Source of the DNA: CAYRMV01 sp964425255
GTDB lineage: Bacteria; Bacteroidota; Bacteroidia; Flavobacteriales_D; Crocinitomicaceae
Assembly: GCA_964425255.1 (NCBI GenBank)
Contig: CAYRMV010000125.1
Coordinates: forward strand, 1 to 9,224
DNA: 9,224 bases
Direction: 5' to 3'
In this document: in pieces, positions 5,761-9,224 of the stretch
Position numbering within the stretch: the first letter of the stretch is position 1
Layout: every line of letters begins with the position of its first letter
Notes under the pieces: model-generated
Seen by the model: the letters and a program-made list of their open reading frames with translations, nothing else
What the model was told of the DNA's origin: nothing
Databases searched by the model: none
Position numbers and translations under genes: made by a program

Positions 5761-6684
5761 ATGATCCCATCTGAATTAATTCCACTGGGTATAGTAGGAA
5801 TTGTAGTTTTGCTTTTACTTGTTAAAAGTGTATTAATTGTAACGGAACAAACAGCGGTTGTTGTTGAACGACTTGGTAAATTTCAACGCATAGCCAATTC
5901 TGGTTTTGGCTTGTTAATTCCGTTTATTGACCGAAAAGCATCGACTCAAAATTTACGTGTGCAACAACTTGACGTGAATGTTGAAACGAAAACCAAAGAC
6001 AATGTTTTTGTCAATATACAAGTTTCTGTTCAATACAAAGTAGTTCGTGAAAAAGTAAAAGACGCCTATTATTCGTTGGATAATCCACGTGGACAAATTG
6101 CTTCTTATGTTTTTGATGATGTTCGTGCTGAAGTTCCGAAATTGGATCTCGATGACGTATTCTCAAAAAAAGATGATATTGCGACAGCTGTTCGCCAAAA
6201 CATTGCGGAAGTCATGGATGATTATGGATATGAAATCATCAAAACTTTGTTGACTGATATTGATCCGGATCAAAAAGTAAAAGAATCGATGAACCGTATC
6301 AATGCGGCGAGACGAGATCGTGAGGCAGCATCCGAAGAAGGGGAAGCTCACAAAATTAAAATCATCAAAGAAGCGGAAGCGGAAGCAGAATCAAAACGCT
6401 TGGCGGGTGAAGGTATCGCGAAACAACGTTTGGAAATTGTCCGTGGTTTTAAAGAATCAGTAGAAGATTTTCAACGATCATTGAAAGATGTAACCCACGA
6501 AGAAGTGATGCAATTTGTTTTGATGACACAATATTTTGATACACTAAACAATGTTGGTTCTAATTCGAAAAACACGTCCATCTTGATACCGCATTCTCCT
6601 GGAGCTATGAAAGATTTCCAACAACAAATTATTACAGGAACATTTTTGGGTGAAAAGCTTAAAAATGGTGATGAAAATCAATAA
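5761..6684 (+). CDS. SPFH / band 7 (stomatin-prohibitin) membrane protein, HIR-like
   Basis: This 307-residue membrane-anchored scaffold protein has one N-terminal transmembrane segment (about residues 8-27). An SPFH domain from about 28 to 185 includes VTEQTAVVVERLGKF and YGYEIIKTLLTDIDPD. A charged Ala/Glu-rich coiled coil follows at about 180-228. SPFH proteins oligomerise in membrane microdomains and often modulate proteases or transporters; no client is evident here. The region FDDVRAEVPKLDLDDVFSKK (118-137) and the tail VLMTQYFDTLNNVGS and ILIPHSPGAMKDF recall plant hypersensitive-induced reaction (HIR) proteins more than E. coli HflK/C or QmcA. No NfeD partner gene is adjacent. The gene begins 56 bases after the broken NlpE-like gene and is closed by a strong hairpin terminator. 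Confidence 0.93.
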   Translation: MIPSELIPLGIVGIVVLLLLVKSVLIVTEQTAVVVERLGKFQRIANSGFGLLIPFIDRKASTQNLRVQQLDVNVETKTKDNVFVNIQVSVQYKVVREKVKDAYYSLDNPRGQIASYVFDDVRAEVPKLDLDDVFSKKDDIATAVRQNIAEVMDDYGYEIIKTLLTDIDPDQKVKESMNRINAARRDREAASEEGEAHKIKIIKEAEAEAESKRLAGEGIAKQRLEIVRGFKESVEDFQRSLKDVTHEEVMQFVLMTQYFDTLNNVGSNSKNTSILIPHSPGAMKDFQQQIITGTFLGEKLKNGDENQ

Positions 6685-6703
6685 GTTGTAGCTACTATTT
6701 ATC

Positions 6704-6737
6704 AAATCCTGATTCGGTTTGAGTCAGGATTTTTTTA
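6704..6737 (+). terminator. Rho-independent terminator of the SPFH gene
   Basis: A stem of 12 pairs (6704-6715 with 6721-6732, nine outer pairs perfect: AAATCCTGA/TCAGGATTT; one G-T pair inside) closes a 5-base loop GGTTT. It is followed by a run of T to 6736. It lies between the convergent SPFH and DUF962 genes. The minus-strand side lacks a good T run, so it mainly serves the plus strand. Confidence 0.9.
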
Positions 6738-6744
6738 TTTCTAT

Positions 6745-7212
6745 TTATTTTTTTGTTTGGAACATTTTGTAAAAAACCCATGCAGGACCAATTAACAAAA
6801 ACTGTAAATCAGCTAAAAAAGATGGCTTCTTTCCTTCGATATGATGCCCAATAAACTGACCAATCCATGCAAGGGTAAAAAGTACTACACAAAACCAATG
6901 TAAGGGAAAGTAGTACGAAATAAACTCTGCAATTACCAAACAAAACAAGCTAAAAAAAACCATTTGAATTGCCATCATCCACGATAATCGAGCATAAAAA
7001 ACAAAGACTGCCATTAAAACTGGGAGCGCCCAATTCAGAAGCAAAGGAAAATCCATGGAAAAAACCTGCTGCAAATAGGTTTTTGGAATGGAATAAAGTA
7101 ATCCGACAATACTGAAATAAATTGCAGGAACACAAACAAAATGAATCAACTGATTCTTTTTATTTTGATGGCTTTCTGTATATTCGGCAAACCACTGATC
7201 GATTGTTTTCAT
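6745..7212 (-). CDS. DUF962 / Mpo1-like membrane protein
   Basis: This 155-residue multi-pass membrane protein has the DUF962 fold. Yeast Mpo1, the studied member, is an Fe(II)-dependent dioxygenase that shortens 2-hydroxy fatty acids by one carbon. Conserved features seen are the WFAEYTESHQNKKNQLIHF start (7-25, with H15 and H24), H105 in the penultimate helix, and the GHHIEGKKPSF motif (122-132, H123/H124), followed by GPAWVFYKM. Four hydrophobic segments fit about residues 26-44, 57-73, 78-101 and 104-122. The start at 7210-7212 (MKTIDQWF) was chosen; an in-frame ATG 75 bases further up would add 25 hydrophobic residues absent from typical members. Bacterial substrates are not established. 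The gene is convergent with the SPFH gene and downstream of the TSUP gene across a 133-base gap. Confidence 0.9.
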   Translation of the reverse strand: MKTIDQWFAEYTESHQNKKNQLIHFVCVPAIYFSIVGLLYSIPKTYLQQVFSMDFPLLLNWALPVLMAVFVFYARLSWMMAIQMVFFSLFCLVIAEFISYYFPLHWFCVVLFTLAWIGQFIGHHIEGKKPSFLADLQFLLIGPAWVFYKMFQTKK

Positions 7213-7324
7213 GATAATTGTATTTGAATCTACCAAAATACAAAAAACCTCCACCGAAATAACGATGAAAGTTTTTAAGTGTAACAATAAACCTGTGATC
7301 CGTTCTAAATTTTGATCAGAGAAC

Positions 7325-7341
7325 TTAGGTTAAAAACCTAA
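7325..7341 (-). terminator. Perfect 7-bp hairpin after the TSUP gene, terminator-like
   Basis: TTAGGTT-AAA-AACCTAA is a perfect inverted repeat with a 3-base loop that starts four bases beyond the TSUP stop codon on the minus strand. The RNA would have a U-rich stretch before the stem but only GTTCTC after it, so it is not a textbook intrinsic terminator. It may act as a 3'-end stabiliser or weak terminator. Confidence 0.4.
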
Positions 7342-7345
7342 AAAA

Positions 7346-8146
7346 TTATTTGAAAACTGTCTCTTTCAAAATGATGTAAATTCCCATAACCAAAACAAAC
7401 CAACCAAAGGATGATTTTAATTTAGCACCAGGTATTTTTTTCGAAAGAATAATTCCAAGAAAAATCCCGACAACGGAAAGTGCAGTAAATGTTCCTAACA
7501 AAGTCCAGTCTATTTTTAAGTTGGACAAATCTCCCGTAAATCCGATAAGTGATTTCGTAGCAATGATAAACAACGAAGTACCAACTGCAAGTTTCATCGG
7601 CATTTTAGCCAATAAAACCAAAGCAGGAATAATCAAAAATCCACCACCTGCGCCAACAAGACCGGTTAATACACCAACAACTGTTCCTTCCAATAAAATC
7701 ATCGGATAGTTGTATTTTATTTCAGCATCTTCACTCGCATCTTCTTTGTTTTTGGATGGTTTAATCATCGAAATAGAAGCAAAAATCATTACGATTGCAA
7801 ACAAAATCATCAAAGCGATGGGTTTTGTAAGTACAAAATTTCCGATAGAAAAAAGTTCATCAGGAATTGCAGGAACGATCATTTTACGCGTTAGATAAAC
7901 AGCTGCAATGGAAGGAGCACCAAATATCAAAACCGTTTTAAAATCGACTTTCTTTTGCAAAGCAGCCTGTATCCCTCCTACTAAAGCAGTTGCTCCAACA
8001 ATAAACAAGGAATAAGCAGTTGATTCAATTTCACCAACTCCCATGATATAAACAAGAATTGGAACAGTTAAAATGGAGCCTCCACTTCCGATCAGTCCGA
8101 GTGAGATTCCTACTAAAATGGCTAAAAAATACCCTAAGATTTCCAT
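7346..8146 (-). CDS. TauE/SafE (TSUP) family membrane permease
   Basis: This 266-residue integral inner-membrane protein belongs to the TSUP family, whose studied members export sulfite, sulfoacetate or related sulfur/organic anions. The internal duplication typical of the family is visible: GLIGSGGSILTVP (17-29) in the first half and GLVGAGGGFLIIP (162-174) in the second. They are separated by a charged cytoplasmic loop (130-145, SKNKEDASEDAE). Seven to eight hydrophobic segments fit, and the length is typical. No sulfur-metabolism gene (rhodanese, sulfurtransferase, persulfide dioxygenase) is adjacent, so the substrate is open. It begins 82 bases downstream of the YitT gene on the same strand. 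No clear consensus promoter was found in that gap. Confidence 0.93.
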   Translation of the reverse strand: MEILGYFLAILVGISLGLIGSGGSILTVPILVYIMGVGEIESTAYSLFIVGATALVGGIQAALQKKVDFKTVLIFGAPSIAAVYLTRKMIVPAIPDELFSIGNFVLTKPIALMILFAIVMIFASISMIKPSKNKEDASEDAEIKYNYPMILLEGTVVGVLTGLVGAGGGFLIIPALVLLAKMPMKLAVGTSLFIIATKSLIGFTGDLSNLKIDWTLLGTFTALSVVGIFLGIILSKKIPGAKLKSSFGWFVLVMGIYIILKETVFK

Positions 8147-8173
8147 AAATTGTGTTTGTGATTCGAGGACAAA

Positions 8174-8199
8174 GTTCAGTACTCGGTTTAAATCTGAAC
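8174..8199. repeat. Inverted repeat GTTCAG-N14-CTGAAC between YitT and TSUP genes
   Basis: Perfect 6-bp arms (8174-8179 and 8194-8199) flank 14 bases; two further A/T pairs are possible beyond one mismatch. It lies in the leader of the TSUP gene and 30-55 bases after the YitT stop. On the minus strand only TTTG follows the stem, so it is a weak terminator candidate at best; a regulator site is the alternative. Confidence 0.3.
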
Positions 8200-8228
8200 G
8201 TTACAATTGTTACACCGATGCATAAATA

Positions 8229-9137
8229 TTAATCATGCATGGGTCTTTTCTTAATCATTCCTCCTTTCGTATCTTTTATAGGATACTGAATCACAAAGGC
8301 TTCCGAATCAACCTTTTCAATTTCCAACATTATTTTTGTCAATTCTAAACGAGTTACAACACAAAACAAAACATCTTTATCAGTGATACTACATCCTTTT
8401 TTTCCAAAACCACCATCGGATTTAAAAACGGTAACTCCGCGACCTAAATTCTGAGTAATCGCATGGCGAAGGTCCATGTAATGATCCGAAATTATCATTA
8501 CACCAATGTATTCTTCAATTCCATTGATAATAAAATCGACCGTTTTGGAAGCAGCAAAATAGGTTAACATCGAATACATGGCTGTTTCAATATTCACAAT
8601 TAACGCAGCAACGGAAAACAAAATAATATTGAAAAGCGAAATAAAATCACCCACTGTCAAACTGGATTTTCTACTAATCGTAATGGCTAACACTTCCGTT
8701 CCATCAATGACAGCACCACCTCGAATGGTTAAACCAATTCCAGCTCCAAGAAAAAACCCACCAAAAACAGAAATTAACAATTTATCAGTTGTAATCACTG
8801 GAAATTCAAGAAGATGTACCAAAGTAGCTAGAGCAACAACAGCAACAGCACTCTTGATGGCAAATCCCCAAGATAATTGTTTGGCTCCCATCAAAATAAA
8901 AGGCAAATTGACTAAAACAACCAACAATGATAGATCGATCCCTGTTACCATTTGGCTCAAAAGAGAAACGCCCATTGCGCCACCATCTAAAAAGTCATTG
9001 GGAAGTAAAAATCCTTTTAAACCGATACTTGCCATCATCACGCCTGCTGCAATGTAAAAAATGTCCAATGCTTTGTGACGAAAGATTAATGCCGAAATAA
9101 CTTCTGTTTTATTTTTAATTGAAAGTATGTTTTGCAT
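8229..9137 (-). CDS. YitT family membrane protein (DUF161 + DUF2179)
   Basis: This 302-residue protein has a membrane half and a soluble half. Hydrophobic segments fit about residues 25-45, 55-65, 70-84, 94-112, 120-137, 145-154 and 165-182, with the family blocks KGFLLPNDFLDGGAMGVSLL (41-60) and IRGGAVIDGTEVLAI (138-152). The C-terminal cytoplasmic DUF2179 domain spans about 205-287, with LGRGVTVFKSDGGFGKKG (231-248) and DVLFCVVTRLEL (255-266). The role of the family is unknown; DUF2179 has a PII-like ferredoxin fold and may sense a small ligand. The length is normal and the gene looks intact. It is the first minus-strand gene at this end of the window and has its own leader. Confidence 0.94.
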   Translation of the reverse strand: MQNILSIKNKTEVISALIFRHKALDIFYIAAGVMMASIGLKGFLLPNDFLDGGAMGVSLLSQMVTGIDLSLLVVLVNLPFILMGAKQLSWGFAIKSAVAVVALATLVHLLEFPVITTDKLLISVFGGFFLGAGIGLTIRGGAVIDGTEVLAITISRKSSLTVGDFISLFNIILFSVAALIVNIETAMYSMLTYFAASKTVDFIINGIEEYIGVMIISDHYMDLRHAITQNLGRGVTVFKSDGGFGKKGCSITDKDVLFCVVTRLELTKIMLEIEKVDSEAFVIQYPIKDTKGGMIKKRPMHD

Positions 9138-9153
9138 AAGATTTTTGTTTCCG

Positions 9154-9187
9154 TAAATTTAATCAATTGAACTAACTACATGACAAA
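9154..9187 (-). promoter_or_regulatory. Possible promoter of the YitT gene
   Basis: On the minus strand TTTG (9187-9184) is followed after 22 bases by TAAATTTA (9161-9154), seven of eight to the TAnnTTTG consensus if the two n are ignored. The start would fall about ten bases before the ATG. The surrounding AT richness makes chance matches likely. The inverted pair ATCAATTG (9162-9169) and CAATTGAT (9197-9204) flanks the -33 side. Confidence 0.35.
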
Positions 9188-9224
9188 AAATATAAACAAT
9201 TGATTATCAATAAATTAAATTGAA

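Noticed and set aside
7213..7287. Longer DUF962 protein from an upstream ATG
   Set aside because: Family members begin at the MKTIDQWF-like start; the extra 25 residues look like translated intergenic DNA.
8218..8240. ATGCAT hexamers flanking the YitT stop region as a possible recombination or operator site
   Set aside because: Short self-palindromic words, one lying within the 3' end of the YitT coding region, with no further repeat support.
8578..9057. 159-codon plus-strand frame opposite the YitT gene
   Set aside because: It is the shadow of a strongly supported membrane-protein gene; its composition (low complexity, Thr/Lys/Pro/Ile) is that of a reverse-strand artefact.

Overview
The window looks like a chromosomal stretch from an AT-rich member of the Bacteroidota, probably a Flavobacteriales relative. 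The reasons are the TAnnTTTG-type -7 promoter elements, AT-rich leaders without a clear Shine-Dalgarno sequence, and gene families typical of that group: an NlpE-like lipoprotein, a YitT protein, a small DUF962/Mpo1 membrane protein, and the ArsR + SRPBCC + VOC + DUF1801 gene set. No tool was run, so the taxonomy is an inference. I see no transposon, prophage, CRISPR array or tRNA gene.

Bases 1-322 are the 3' three-quarters of a one-piece tmRNA gene (ssrA). The proteolysis tag, a hairpin holding the tag stop codon, two H-type pseudoknots and the tRNA-like 3' end are all visible. A terminator at 342-375 separates it from a convergent operon.

Bases 373-2824, minus strand, are a tightly packed five-gene operon. 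In transcription order it encodes a dihydrofolate-reductase-fold protein, an ArsR-type repressor, an unusual SRPBCC-VOC fusion, a DUF1801/YdhG-like protein and a small Cys-rich helix-hairpin-helix protein. Neighbouring genes overlap by 4, 11 and 8 bases or are 3 bases apart. Its promoter lies inside a 19-bp imperfect direct repeat (2841-2859 and 2870-2888) that is a strong candidate operator for the ArsR protein.

Bases 3022-4197, plus strand, are mnmA (tRNA 2-thiouridylase). Then come a secreted NUC1-family nuclease that must use a non-ATG start (4379-5254), an NlpE-like lipoprotein gene broken by an in-frame TGA (5282-5704), and an SPFH protein whose C-terminal half resembles plant HIR proteins (5761-6684). 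A strong terminator at 6704-6737 ends this block.

Bases 6745-9137, minus strand, hold three membrane-protein genes: YitT/DUF2179, then a TauE/SafE (TSUP) permease, then DUF962/Mpo1. They have 80-135 base gaps and may be separate transcription units.

Most of the window is housekeeping or common accessory content. The most noteworthy items are the repeat-embedded promoter of the ArsR operon, the SRPBCC-VOC fusion within it, the nonsense codon in the NlpE-like gene, and the nuclease with a Cys3His tail and a TTG start preceded by a start-stop codon pair. I did not find convincing evidence for a wholly new system.
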